Notes under the pieces: generated by a model
What the model was told of the DNA's origin: nothing
Database searches by the model: none
What the model saw: the letters and a program-made list of their open reading frames with translations, nothing else
Made by a program: the position numbers and the translations under genes
Part shown: positions 1 to 8,221 of the stretch, piece by piece
Layout: each line of letters starts with the position of its first letter
How positions within the stretch are numbered: the stretch's first letter is position 1
Assembly: GCA_041690995.1 (NCBI GenBank)
Contig: JBEPVM010000006.1
Location: 1-53,075, forward strand
Direction of reading: 5' to 3'
Source: UBA4722 sp041690995
Lineage (GTDB): Bacteria > Pseudomonadota > Gammaproteobacteria > DSM-16500
DNA: 53,075 nucleotides

Positions 1-53
1 TTTAATCAGCAAAGTTAGTTGACGCAAGTAGCAAAGCTAGTTGACATTTAATA
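1..53. repeat. Left terminal inverted repeat (IS-end-like)
   Basis: These 53 bases are the inverted repeat of 53022-53074, with 44 of 53 positions identical. The repeat holds two similar sub-units about 21 bp apart (GCAAAGTTAGTTGAC at 9-23 and GCAAAGCTAGTTGAC at 31-45). Read from the inside outward it begins TGTCAACTAGC, and TG...CA tips with repeated sub-terminal binding sites are typical of IS21/IS481-like elements. No transposase lies inside the window, so I infer that the element body is to the left and the contig ends in it. Confidence 0.7.
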
Positions 54-189
54 CTTATCTTGGCAATCACGTAAAAGAGTAAGAGAATTACCAGTATAAA
101 CAATCCATTATAGAACTTATTCCCCTCATTGCTTCCAAATAGCTAATACGGACTATACTCAAATAAACTAAAGAGTGAGGTGATTTCTT

Positions 190-3100
190 ATGCAGCCCCG
201 AGAAAATCCGCCACAAAGTCTACTAGAGACACATACGGGTCGCGCTGGAATTCGTGATCAAATACTGCATGGTCAATATCACAAAATAATCGAACTGCGA
301 TCTATCCCCTCTCTCGTAGCTCAAGGAAAATTCGTTGAAGCTATCCAGCAATTGCATCTTGCAAAAGATGCATCGGAAGGTATTCATTCCTTTTATGTAC
401 ATCCCATAGACCACCCAGAGCACACGGTACTGATACGTGATGCGCGTGATACGCGAGTACAGGAAGCTGCGCCTAAAGACAGTTATCACAACTGGGCGAT
501 TATGGGGTTGAATTATGCCCATGCTGCAAAAAAATTAGTTGAAGCTCATGAGGGAAAATTAGAAGGTACTCAAGCAAGCAGCGAATTACACACGCAAGTT
601 ATCTCGTTTCTACGAAATATTGAAAGCAAAAGCAGCAGCGATGCTGAGAAAGAGTTTCAACAGTTTGTCAATTCTCTTGTTCCTATATTACACCCACTAT
701 TAAAAAAGACACTGCCCGAAATCACTAAAAAAGATATTCGAGAACAATTAGCCGAAGTGCGTGATTTTTGTAATTTTGAGCATGACACCATGAGTGTCGC
801 GACAAGGATGTCTGTACCTGATGAGAAAGGTAATCGAGATATTTTTCAAATAGACATTCCGATGTGTGGCAATATGCCTGATGATTTGAAAGAAGAGTAT
901 CAAGCATTAGCAGACTTAGAAAAATGCAAGAGAGATATAGATAAGTTAGCATCAGAAACTAATCCCAAAGATAGTACTAAGAAACAGAAGCTATTGGTTG
1001 AACATACAATACTTACACGTAAAGTCGGCAAAATCTCTTGGTATAAAGACACACCACCTCACATTCAATATTTAATACGATATTATGCAAAACATATACT
1101 TGCTGGAAAAATGATTCCCACCCAACTCAGAAAATATTTCCCAGGCTTGAGAAATACTGGCGAAGAATTTTTGGTGGATGCAAAATCAGGAGAAGTCATC
1201 CAACACCATTATCATTCAGGCACACCAGGGCATTTACTAGGAGATGCTACGCAGAGTCAAACAGCCACGACCCAATCTCTCGCACAATTAAAAAAGCTAA
1301 CTGGCGCAAAACACGTACTCGCGCTGACTTTACTTAGCCCAGGCAATCCAAGGTCAGACGATTCAGCTTTAGTCAATCAAGTAGAAAATGCAGTAGCTAA
1401 AAATAATGAAGAGGTTGTTGGTGAAGAACAGTTTCATACCTGCAATATTCCTCTCAATCCCATGAGATATCTCAATGGTATCAGTCGTTTTGTAGCAAAT
1501 AGAATGGGCGGTGCAGAGTGGCTAGAATCTGAAGCATGGGAGGCAAAAAAACTGCTGCGTTCTGTAAGAGAAAACAAAGAAAATATCCAGGATACCCTAG
1601 ATTTTAAGCTCGGAATTGTCCTAGACGAATATAAAGCATTAAAAAGTGGCTCAGGCCTGACTGACCCTGAAAATAGAAATTTACAACTCGTCTCTGTTAT
1701 TACTCGCATGGCACATTTAATCAATGAAGCTCACAAAGCAGATGATCCAGGCAATGAAAAAGAGTTCGTTGCCATACAAATTTCTTGCCAAAGCGGCAAA
1801 GACCGTGCCGGGCTGTCACGACTACAAACAATATTGGATGCGTTAAAACGCTTTATTAATTCACCTTCTCATCAAGAAGAATCTATCACAGAAGCAGTGA
1901 TAAAGACGCAACAAATAGGCTTACAAGCAGGGCTTGCAGGCGGAACAATAGGCGCAGGGGGCCTCAAAGATGACACAAAACGTGCATTGCCTTTTAGCCT
2001 GAAACAATATATGAATGATTTATTTAAAAGAACAGCGTCTTATAATAAAAAATTACCTAAAAAATCAGGCAAGCAAACAAAACGTCCTGATAAAACCTTT
2101 CGATCTGTTGAACAGCCTGAGCCTGTAGCAGTAAAAGTAGAAGATAAACAAGAAGAAAAAGAATCCGCTATGATAACTATTCCTTTTCCACCTAGTTATT
2201 TTCTTGCTTTTTGCGCTCAGACACCACCCGATACACGTGATGATCCGAGACCACTCTTAGCTAAACTGTCAAAACCTATCGTCTATACGCCTGAGACAGT
2301 CAAGGAAGTACTAACGGCAGTTGATGATGACGGTCATAATGCCCTCAGAGATTTACCCCGAAAGAGCTGGAAAACAACAAATAAAGATGTTGTACCTTTT
2401 ACATTACGCTTACCAGAAGATCAAGAATTGGATAAGCAGGGTAAATTAGACGAGTATGTGAAACAATTATGCGACAGAATAAAGGACTCAGAGCCTGATG
2501 AAGCAAAAGCGTTAGATGAAGCAAAAACGTTACTCGCTCTAAGCTGTGGAGTAGGAGAGAAACTTCTACAAGGAGGCGTACTCAATGCGGGTTCAACCAT
2601 CATTCTGCCTTATATTTTTCAACCTCATATTATAGGACGAAAGACACTCTCCACCTCCACCATTACTAGAAATCTAGATGGTTTTACTGTTGAGAGTGTT
2701 TTAAAACCCAAATCCAGTAATCTATTTAATAATGAAGGTATGTTAGAGTCAGAATTAAAAGAACCACCTTTTGAATACACTGAAACCTATACTCTCAAAA
2801 AAAACGCGGAGAACCATTGGGAACTCACTTTGAGTCCAGAGAATAGCTTAAAAATGCATCCAAAAGTATGGACACATCTACTACAACAAACACATCATAA
2901 ATTACAGCGACCTGAATTTTCAGATAATGATCTATTTGCTTTTGTTCCTTTTTTTAAAGATAAGCATTTTGCACAAATCTTTCAACAATGCACTCTAAAC
3001 AAAATACCTCCGAAAAAATGCAAGGTATTACTAGAACTCATTACAAAATATTATGCAGAAAAACAACCACAACATCTACATAAATTAGTCGCCAAAATAA

Positions 3101-3486
3101 AAAAAATACAAAAGCAAAAGGAAAGCAAAATACTAGAAGCAGATAAAAAATTAAAACAGTCTAAAATTTTGAATCAAGATTTACCTGTTTTTATCCCATG
3201 TTTGATTGACAAAGATTTCACAGAAAAATTTCAAAAAAACCTGCCTAAAGTACCTCAGGAAATACGTGAAACCCTATTAGTCCTTATTAAGAATTATTAT
3301 GGAAAAAAGGAAAATCAGCCAGAACATGTAAAAAATTTAGTAACTCGGATAAACGTATTACAAAACCATTGGGAAAAAATGAAAGCACCACCAGAAAGAT
3401 TACAGGTCGTACAACCCGATCAGTCATCAAAGGCAGAACCCCTACACGAAAAAACTAACTCCGGCCAGACTCCTCAAAAAAAATAG
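190..3486 (+). CDS. Candidate secreted effector with SopB/SidF-like CX5R phosphoinositide phosphatase motif
   Basis: A 1098-residue protein with the motif C-Q-S-G-K-D-R-A-G, catalytic-type Cys at residue 533 and Arg at 539. This CX5R signature (CxSGKDRxG) is that of the Salmonella SopB / Shigella IpgD and Legionella SidF phosphoinositide phosphatases. About 20-55 residues later comes a Gly-rich stretch (GLAGGTIGAGGL), also seen in that family. No signal peptide or membrane segment is visible. The C-terminal third is Lys-rich, probably helical, and ends in a polar tail, as is common in type IV effectors. The start is supported by GAGGTGA 7 bases upstream. It is alone on its strand, with a hairpin just after the stop. 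By inference it would dephosphorylate host phosphoinositides. No secretion genes are in the window, so effector status rests on the motif alone. Confidence 0.6.
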   Translation: MQPRENPPQSLLETHTGRAGIRDQILHGQYHKIIELRSIPSLVAQGKFVEAIQQLHLAKDASEGIHSFYVHPIDHPEHTVLIRDARDTRVQEAAPKDSYHNWAIMGLNYAHAAKKLVEAHEGKLEGTQASSELHTQVISFLRNIESKSSSDAEKEFQQFVNSLVPILHPLLKKTLPEITKKDIREQLAEVRDFCNFEHDTMSVATRMSVPDEKGNRDIFQIDIPMCGNMPDDLKEEYQALADLEKCKRDIDKLASETNPKDSTKKQKLLVEHTILTRKVGKISWYKDTPPHIQYLIRYYAKHILAGKMIPTQLRKYFPGLRNTGEEFLVDAKSGEVIQHHYHSGTPGHLLGDATQSQTATTQSLAQLKKLTGAKHVLALTLLSPGNPRSDDSALVNQVENAVAKNNEEVVGEEQFHTCNIPLNPMRYLNGISRFVANRMGGAEWLESEAWEAKKLLRSVRENKENIQDTLDFKLGIVLDEYKALKSGSGLTDPENRNLQLVSVITRMAHLINEAHKADDPGNEKEFVAIQISCQSGKDRAGLSRLQTILDALKRFINSPSHQEESITEAVIKTQQIGLQAGLAGGTIGAGGLKDDTKRALPFSLKQYMNDLFKRTASYNKKLPKKSGKQTKRPDKTFRSVEQPEPVAVKVEDKQEEKESAMITIPFPPSYFLAFCAQTPPDTRDDPRPLLAKLSKPIVYTPETVKEVLTAVDDDGHNALRDLPRKSWKTTNKDVVPFTLRLPEDQELDKQGKLDEYVKQLCDRIKDSEPDEAKALDEAKTLLALSCGVGEKLLQGGVLNAGSTIILPYIFQPHIIGRKTLSTSTITRNLDGFTVESVLKPKSSNLFNNEGMLESELKEPPFEYTETYTLKKNAENHWELTLSPENSLKMHPKVWTHLLQQTHHKLQRPEFSDNDLFAFVPFFKDKHFAQIFQQCTLNKIPPKKCKVLLELITKYYAEKQPQHLHKLVAKIKKIQKQKESKILEADKKLKQSKILNQDLPVFIPCLIDKDFTEKFQKNLPKVPQEIRETLLVLIKNYYGKKENQPEHVKNLVTRINVLQNHWEKMKAPPERLQVVQPDQSSKAEPLHEKTNSGQTPQKK

Positions 3487-3527
3487 GGAAGCGGGTAAAA
3501 AAACCCGTGAACCCTACCCTTCTATTT
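3485..3527 (+). terminator. Probable terminator after the phosphatase-like gene
   Basis: CGGGT (3492-3496) pairs with ACCCG (3503-3507) around an A-rich loop, and flanking AGGG/CCCT can extend the stem. A short T-rich stretch follows. It starts within the stop codon of the upstream gene, as expected for an intrinsic terminator. Confidence 0.55.
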
Positions 3528-3585
3528 TGATACAATAAAAAAATGCGCTTTACCAATGGATTTTACTATTAAGGAGCTTACTCTC

Positions 3586-3765
3586 ATGCTATTTCGAATT
3601 TTTTGCCTATTTCTCATCAGTCAGCTATTGATTACAACCAGCAGCATCGCAGCGTCTTCCCTCAGCAGTCACCCTTACACGCATTCTGTCATCCATCAAC
3701 CGCATCATCCCGCCATCAGCAAAACAGCCAAGACAAAAATGCAGTCTCTGGCAGCAATTGCTTAA
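3586..3765 (+). CDS. Small secreted protein, 59 residues
   Basis: The start at 3586 is chosen over an in-frame ATG 30 bases earlier because AAGGAG lies 9 bases upstream. The product begins with a clear signal-peptide-like stretch (MLFRIFCLFLISQLLIT...), then Ser/His-rich residues and a short basic tail ending in LAAIA. I do not recognise the family. Its last 18 bases recur as part of a 19-bp direct repeat downstream of the following toxin-antitoxin pair, so the original 3' end of this gene may have been displaced by that insertion. Mature function is unknown; export to the periplasm is inferred from the N-terminus. Confidence 0.5.
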   Translation: MLFRIFCLFLISQLLITTSSIAASSLSSHPYTHSVIHQPHHPAISKTAKTKMQSLAAIA

Positions 3766-3766
3766 A
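3748..3766 (+). repeat. Left direct repeat bracketing brnTA
   Basis: CTGGCAGCAATTGCTTAAA is matched at 4392-4410 with two substitutions. Here it encodes the end (LAAIA-stop) of the small secreted protein. The second copy would encode LAATA-stop. The pair encloses the toxin-antitoxin genes exactly. Confidence 0.65.
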
Positions 3767-3791
3767 CAATAAGAAAAAATAAACTGTAAAA

Positions 3792-3820
3792 TTGATTTGT
3801 ATATTTTTAAAATATACAAT
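3792..3820 (+). promoter_or_regulatory. brnTA promoter with 23-bp palindromic operator
   Basis: A -35-like TTGATT (3792-3797) and a -10-like TACAAT (3815-3820) are 17 bases apart. The spacer is filled by a perfect palindrome at 3797-3819: TTGTATATTTT, one central T, then AAAATATACAA. Toxin-antitoxin operons are autorepressed by their antitoxin, so this is a strong candidate BrnA operator that blocks RNA polymerase. Transcription would start near 3827, at or just before the toxin start codon. Confidence 0.65.
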
Positions 3821-3826
3821 AGAGAA

Positions 3827-4144
3827 ATGAATGAATTAACAATGAAAGATTTTATTGGTTTTGAGTGGGACAAAGGAAACCATGATAAAAACTGGAAAAA
3901 ACACACTGTCTCCAGCCAAGAGTGTGAGCAGGCTTTTTTTAACAAACCTTTTTTACTCTATGAAGATGCTAAACATTCTATTTTTGAAAAAAGATGGTAC
4001 GCATTAGGCAAAACAGATACAGACAGAATATTATTTATCGTTTTTACAATGAGAAATAGATTAATACGCATTATATCAGCACGCGATGCCAGCAAAAAAG
4101 AGAGACTAATTTATGAAGAAGCTCAAGAAAATACCGAAATTTAA
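3827..4144 (+). CDS. brnT: BrnT-family ribonuclease toxin
   Basis: BrnT (DUF497) is a small RelE-fold ribonuclease that stops translation until bound by BrnA. The N-terminal FEWDKGNHDKNWKKH stretch, the central alternating WYALGKTD...ILFIVFTMR and the C-terminal RIISARDASKKER match the family in order and spacing. Length (105 residues) is normal. Earlier in-frame codons lie inside the palindromic operator, so I place the start at 3827; 3842 is possible. If the predicted -10 is right, the mRNA is nearly leaderless. The gene overlaps the antitoxin by 32 bases. Confidence 0.88.
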   Translation: MNELTMKDFIGFEWDKGNHDKNWKKHTVSSQECEQAFFNKPFLLYEDAKHSIFEKRWYALGKTDTDRILFIVFTMRNRLIRIISARDASKKERLIYEEAQENTEI

Positions 4145-4388
4145 AACTATTCAGCAAGAAGATGCTTTTTGGCAACAAAATGATTCTACTGACTATATTA
4201 ACTGGAAGCAGGCTCGGAAAGTGACTTTTTCCAATTTAAAACCATCCACTGAAACTATTTCATTACGTTTGCCAGAAAGTCTTTTAAATGAGATCAAACT
4301 ATTAGCTAATAAAGAAGATGTCCCTTACCAATCCCTTATAAAAATATTATTGGCTCGCGGAGTTCATTCTATACGAAAAGAAATTTAA
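4113..4388 (+). CDS. brnA: BrnA-type CopG-family antitoxin
   Basis: A 91-residue partner of BrnT. The N-terminal part (FWQQNDSTDYINW) is the CopG-antitoxin signature that contacts the toxin. The C-terminal ribbon-helix-helix part (ISLRLPESLLNEIKLLANKED, VPYQSLIK) binds DNA. It overlaps brnT by 32 bases, so the two are translationally linked, and it should repress the palindrome at 3797-3819. The module may stabilise the replicon by post-segregational killing (inference from the nearby rep/par genes). Confidence 0.88.
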   Translation: MKKLKKIPKFKTIQQEDAFWQQNDSTDYINWKQARKVTFSNLKPSTETISLRLPESLLNEIKLLANKEDVPYQSLIKILLARGVHSIRKEI

Positions 4389-4391
4389 ATA

Positions 4392-4410
4392 CTGGCAGCG
4401 ACTGCTTAAA
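4392..4410 (+). repeat. Right direct repeat bracketing brnTA
   Basis: CTGGCAGCGACTGCTTAAA, two substitutions from 3748-3766. It begins four bases after the brnA stop and is followed at once by the bidirectional terminator hairpin. This fits a duplicated 3' gene end produced when the toxin-antitoxin cassette inserted. Confidence 0.65.
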
Positions 4411-4452
4411 AAAAGTGGATGGAATACGAAATACAGGCTCGCATCCATCCAC
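4408..4452 (-). terminator. Terminator hairpin, best on the minus strand
   Basis: GTGGATGG (4415-4422) and CCATCCAC (4445-4452) form an 8-bp stem. On the minus strand the hairpin is followed by seven T residues, so it should end transcription of the membrane-protein gene at 4493-5482. On the plus strand a T-rich stretch also follows, so it may serve the small secreted gene and brnTA too. Confidence 0.65.
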
Positions 4453-4492
4453 CTTACGTTTCTTTTGCTATAGGTCGGTCGTCTATAGGTAA

Positions 4493-5482
4493 TTATGCCA
4501 GTCGTGTTACTGCACGCCGCTCTGCCATCTCAGCCCTAAAAGACTTCTCACTTTCCAGATCTTGTTCTTTTCTGCCAAACAATGTTGTCCAAGCGCTATT
4601 GTTATAGAGATGGCTTGCTGCAACTACTCCAAATCCACCCGCAATGAGTGCAGGCGCAATCGGTGCTGTAATCAAAAGACTACCCGTACCAATAGCAGCT
4701 GCGCCCAAGAGTTTAACAAAGGACGATATGGCTAAGTGCAGAGCTTCAGACCTCTGTCTCTGTTTCTCAACTGTGGAAGTGAGTCCTCTTTTTGGTTGCA
4801 GGTGCTCGTACCCTTGTGCAGACTGCTGTAGGTGTGATTGCTGGTCGCTCCTGCTACCGCCAGTAGTAGTATGTTGTTGCCCTTGCTGCTGAACCTGACG
4901 AGCAAGACCATCCTCAGCATCCTCCTCAGCTTCTCCAACTGCAACCAATTTCCCAGCTGCATGATATTGTTGTATGGCACGAATCCTTTCATGCAGCGCA
5001 TGAATACCAATGCCTAAAGAAACCAGAGTCAATCCAGCCGTAGAACCCAATGCCGTAACCGCTTTAATTGGAATAGCACCTGTTCCAACCAATGTCGCTG
5101 CTGTCAAGAGAAACCCTTCTGCAATCTCCTGATTTTCCAGGCTATTTAATGCAATTCTTTCTGGGTCTTTTTTATCTTTTGCCTGACTCCATTTGTATCT
5201 ATTTAATGTAGCAGCATGCGCAACCTTCGCCCCTGCAGCAAGCCCTAACGCAATTAATCCAGCGGGTACTAAAATAGGCAATGCAAAAGCAAAACCCGCG
5301 CTTGCTCCAGCACCCCACATCGCAAGCAAAAGCCCGCCTGCTGCTGCACTGGATGCCACAGTGCTTCCTAATTCAGAATTAGTCGCAACTGTCGTATTAT
5401 GTCTTTTCCAATCCCACTATCCAAGCCAACCGCCTTCTGTGTTACCCCAACTGCCAGTAAAAAAATCCCTACGTCCACTCAT
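4493..5482 (-). pseudogene. Membrane protein gene interrupted by one in-frame amber codon
   Basis: The open frame from 5359 (GTG) gives 288 residues with two Ala/Gly-rich hydrophobic regions (about residues 1-50 and 80-125), a Gln/Ser-rich linker, and another hydrophobic stretch near 215-250. The natural start is upstream: ATG at 5480-5482 is preceded by GGAGGA and is in frame, but codon 22 (5417-5419) is TAG. The peptide around it reads GGWLG-stop-WDWKRH, so a TGG-to-TAG change is likely. The GTG at 5359 has no clear ribosome site. It is therefore a fresh pseudogene, a readthrough gene or a sequencing error. The family is not recognised; a multi-pass membrane protein of effector type is possible. 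Confidence 0.65.
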
Positions 5483-5633
5483 ACCAAACTCCTCCAAAAC
5501 ACAATTAAAAAATTAAGAACTGAAAATATACCCTTATATTCTCTAAAAGCCAAATAAAATGTTATTTATATTCACGCTAAACCCTGTATATTTGAAGTCA
5601 GGACTTTATGGCAGAAAAAAATGGAAGAGAGTG

Positions 5634-6989
5634 ATGAAATTAACATTTTTAGGAGCGACAAAAACCGTCACAGGATCGAAATTTTTATTAGAATTTGATC
5701 AAAAAAAATTCTTGATTGATTGTGGTTTATTCCAGGGATTAAAAGAATTACGTTTAAGAAATTGGACGCCCTTCCCTATTAACCCTTCTGCCATTGATGG
5801 CATCATATTGACACACGCGCATATTGACCACAGTGGTTACTTGCCTGTTCTTGTTAAAAATGGATTTACAGGCAAAATTTATTGTTCTCCTGGCACGCGA
5901 GATTTGTGCGGGATATTATTACCAGACAGTGGTTATCTACAAGAAGAGGAAGCCAAATTCGCAAATAAAAAAGGATACTCCAAACATTCCCCTGCGACTC
6001 CGCTCTATACACGCAAAGACGCGGAGCGTACTTTATTGCAATTTTGTCCTCTTGCTTTTAGAAAAAAATATAAAATCAGTGATGAAACGACTGTTTCCCT
6101 GATCCCTGCGGGACATATTCTCGGCGCCTCATTCGTAGAGATTACTCATTGCAATGAAACGCTTTTATTTTCGGGTGATTTAGGGCGACCCAAAGACCCT
6201 ATTATGTACGCGCCTGCCGTTATGCAAAAAGCAGATTATTTAGTGTTAGAGTCAACGTATGGTGATCGTCTGCATGAAAAAACAGACCCGCTCGTTGAGT
6301 TGGGAGAAATGATTAAAAAAACAATTGCGCGCGGCGGCACGCTTATTATTCCCTCTTTTGCCGTTGGACGCGCACAACATCTATTGTATTTGATTTATTT
6401 ATTAAAAAGCACTCAACGTATACCCGCCATACCCATTTATGTAGACAGCCCGATGGCAACAGAAGCAACGAATATCTTCCGCAAATACTCAGAGCTGCAT
6501 CGTCTCGATGCAGCCTTATCACAAAAAGTGTGTGCAATGGCCATGTATGTCAATACAAAACAAGAATCGCAAGCATTGGATTTAGACCGTACGCCTAAAA
6601 TTATTATTTCAGCGAGTGGGATGTTGGAAGGTGGCCGTGTATTACATCATATTAAAACGTTCGGGATTGATGAACGCAATGCCATTGTATTCACGGGCTA
6701 TCAAGCAGCAGGCACACGGGGTGCTGATCTTTCACAAGGCAACCGCTCGCTCAAAATGTTTGGTGAGAAAATCACAGTTAATGCGGAAATTAAAGTATTA
6801 AATAATATGTCGGCACATGCAGATTATGATGAGATTCTCGAGTGGTTAAGCAACTTTAATCATCATCCTAAAAAAATATTTATCACACATGGCGAACCTG
6901 CCGCAGCCCTGGCATTGAAAGAAAAAATTGAAGCACGGTTTCACTGGAGCTGCATTATTCCTGATTATCTACACACAGAAAGATTGTAA
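5634..6989 (+). CDS. Metallo-beta-lactamase/beta-CASP RNA-processing exonuclease
   Basis: A 451-residue zinc-dependent nuclease of the YSH1/CPSF-like beta-CASP class. The N-terminal metallo-beta-lactamase fold begins MKLTFLGATKTVTGS and has the metal motif HAHIDHSGY. Later come the GHILGA and GDLGRP motifs, the beta-CASP segment with PSFAVGRAQ and ASGMLEGGR, and a final metal His near SAHADY and ITHGE. The start at 5634 is chosen because the conserved N-terminus begins there and GAAGAGAG lies just upstream; the longer frame adds 25 unconserved residues. It is transcribed away from the amber-containing gene and converges with the GIY-YIG gene, overlapping it by 35 bases. Confidence 0.88.
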   Translation: MKLTFLGATKTVTGSKFLLEFDQKKFLIDCGLFQGLKELRLRNWTPFPINPSAIDGIILTHAHIDHSGYLPVLVKNGFTGKIYCSPGTRDLCGILLPDSGYLQEEEAKFANKKGYSKHSPATPLYTRKDAERTLLQFCPLAFRKKYKISDETTVSLIPAGHILGASFVEITHCNETLLFSGDLGRPKDPIMYAPAVMQKADYLVLESTYGDRLHEKTDPLVELGEMIKKTIARGGTLIIPSFAVGRAQHLLYLIYLLKSTQRIPAIPIYVDSPMATEATNIFRKYSELHRLDAALSQKVCAMAMYVNTKQESQALDLDRTPKIIISASGMLEGGRVLHHIKTFGIDERNAIVFTGYQAAGTRGADLSQGNRSLKMFGEKITVNAEIKVLNNMSAHADYDEILEWLSNFNHHPKKIFITHGEPAAALALKEKIEARFHWSCIIPDYLHTERL

Positions 6990-7245
6990 GGCGTTCGGGA
7001 TATAAAACTAATTCTTCTTTCTTTTTTTTAGATAACTTTTTAATGAATCGTTCAACGCGCATGGCAGCAGATTTATCACCCTCAATTTGCCATTGCTGCG
7101 CTATACTCAACGGCTTAAAACTGCGGGTGTATTTACACCCAGCGATGCCTGATAAATGCTCTTGGTATCGCCGTGTAAGATCAGTCGTATAGCCTGTATA
7201 AAAGCTACCATTTTCGCAGTGTAGTATGTACACCCAATAAGGCAT
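6955..7245 (-). CDS. GIY-YIG nuclease-superfamily protein (YhbQ/UPF0213-like)
   Basis: A 96-residue single-domain GIY-YIG protein. It begins MPYWVYILHCENGSFYTGYT, which carries the V-Y-I / Y-T-G-Y core, followed by the DLTRRYQEHLSG helix, KYTRSFKPLSIAQ, and a Lys-rich end. YhbQ-like proteins are predicted small endonucleases with uncertain substrates. I place the start at 7245 because the family begins at MPYWVYIL; the longer frame would overlap the upstream membrane-protein gene. Its 3' end overlaps the end of the convergent beta-CASP gene. Confidence 0.85.
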   Translation of the reverse strand: MPYWVYILHCENGSFYTGYTTDLTRRYQEHLSGIAGCKYTRSFKPLSIAQQWQIEGDKSAAMRVERFIKKLSKKKKEELVLYPERLTIFLCVDNQE

Positions 7246-7252
7246 TGATACT

Positions 7253-7579
7253 CTATTTCTCTTTGTTAGATACTTTGGGATAGCAAATTTTTCCACAAAA
7301 TTTACTGGATCCGCAGCATAAACAAAGATTATAAACCCACCCTATCACCAGACCGGAAATAAAACCTACTAAAAAGCCCCATGCGCCGCCCACAAAACCG
7401 CCCATTAAAGTAGGAGCATACCCATGCATGAAAAAGCCTATCTGCTGAACCAAAGGCGTACCCACGCCCCAGATCCACCCTATCCAGGCCAATACCATTA
7501 AAAAGAGTCCCTTAGCAACACCGATAGCAATGCCTAGAGCGCATGCACATAACTTATATGACCCGTCCTGATTTAACAT
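7253..7579 (-). CDS. Small membrane protein, holin-like glycine-rich family
   Basis: A 108-residue protein with a hydrophobic first segment (about 12-35) and a second Gly-rich pair (about 58-85, GGFVGGAWGFLVGFISGLVIGWVYN). It ends with a Cys/Lys-rich cytoplasmic-type tail. The pattern resembles a widespread family annotated as bacteriophage holin-like membrane proteins, but no lysis genes are nearby. It sits 7 bases upstream of the GIY-YIG gene on the same strand and is probably cotranscribed with it. Function is unknown. Confidence 0.6.
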   Translation of the reverse strand: MLNQDGSYKLCACALGIAIGVAKGLFLMVLAWIGWIWGVGTPLVQQIGFFMHGYAPTLMGGFVGGAWGFLVGFISGLVIGWVYNLCLCCGSSKFCGKICYPKVSNKEK

Positions 7580-7712
7580 AAATGCCTTCTCCTATAGGTA
7601 GATGGTTTATTAAGTGTAGTTGGTTATTCTCAATATAATATAGGAAATAGATAAATATATTTTATGATATTTTTCAAAGAGTAACAGCGATTTTCTCTTT
7701 TAAAAACATTCA

Positions 7713-7979
7713 TTAATCTAATAACCCATACTGCTTCAATTTCTTACGTAAAGTACCTCGTGAGATACCTAATATTTGTGCCATGCGCACTTGATTATAA
7801 TGGGTATGATTAATTAATACTTCAAGCAAAGGACGTTCAATTTCTTCTAACAAGATAAAATAGAAATCAACAGGTTGCTCAGTACCAATATTCATGAAGT
7901 AATTAGAGAGCGTATCTTTTACGGCTTGCTTTAATGTATCTTTACTTGTAGTTTCAATAACTGCTGAAATTTCGTTCAT
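7713..7979 (-). CDS. fis: DNA-binding protein Fis
   Basis: Fis bends DNA as a nucleoid protein and regulates transcription, recombination and replication. The C-terminal helix-turn-helix (NQVRMAQILGISRGTLRKKLKQYG) is almost diagnostic, and the N-terminal half has the dimerising helices (LEEIERPLLEVLI). I place the start at 7979 because GGAG lies 6 bases upstream. The frame can extend four residues further, but then the ribosome site would be inside the gene. It stands alone with no dusB partner upstream, unlike many gammaproteobacteria. Legionella has several Fis proteins that control effector genes; a similar role here is inference. Confidence 0.93.
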   Translation of the reverse strand: MNEISAVIETTSKDTLKQAVKDTLSNYFMNIGTEQPVDFYFILLEEIERPLLEVLINHTHYNQVRMAQILGISRGTLRKKLKQYGLLD

Positions 7980-8161
7980 AGTAAACTCCATTTTGCTATA
8001 TGCGTTTTCATTTCCACACAGACTATTTGTATATTGGTTTGCATCTTATCAAATCACCTAACAAAATTCTAGGAAAATACCCCAGTTTTAGAATGAGGTT
8101 ATCATTCCTTGACATCCTATAAAGTCTATATGCTCCCACTTATTTCTAAACGGAGAAGCTC

Positions 8162-8218
8162 GTGCCTTTTAAAACACCAGGCATCCCCGCTAAAAATTTC
8201 ACTGTTTTTAAGTTTTAG
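8162..8218 (+). CDS. Possible 18-residue micro-ORF
   Basis: A GTG-started frame (MPFKTPGIPAKNFTVFKF) preceded by CGGAGAA with suitable spacing and by a TTGACA element at about 8109. It ends three bases before the convergent Lys-rich gene. There is no family evidence. It may be a real small peptide, the stub of a lost gene, or chance. Confidence 0.2.
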   Translation: MPFKTPGIPAKNFTVFKF

Positions 8219-8221
8219 AGA

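Noticed and set aside
54..189. PmrA or CpxR regulator box upstream of the phosphatase-like gene
   Set aside because: Some TTAAT and GTAAA words are present, but the required spacing is not met.
3625..3945. Antisense frame over the small secreted gene and the brnTA promoter
   Set aside because: It crosses a well-supported promoter palindrome and two coding genes and has no family features.
4419..4607. Plus-strand frame downstream of brnA
   Set aside because: It overlaps the terminator hairpin and the end of the minus-strand gene and has no ribosome site.
5193..5516. Plus-strand frame opposite the amber-containing gene
   Set aside because: Ala/Pro-rich shadow of the minus-strand gene, whose ribosome site and codon pattern are better.
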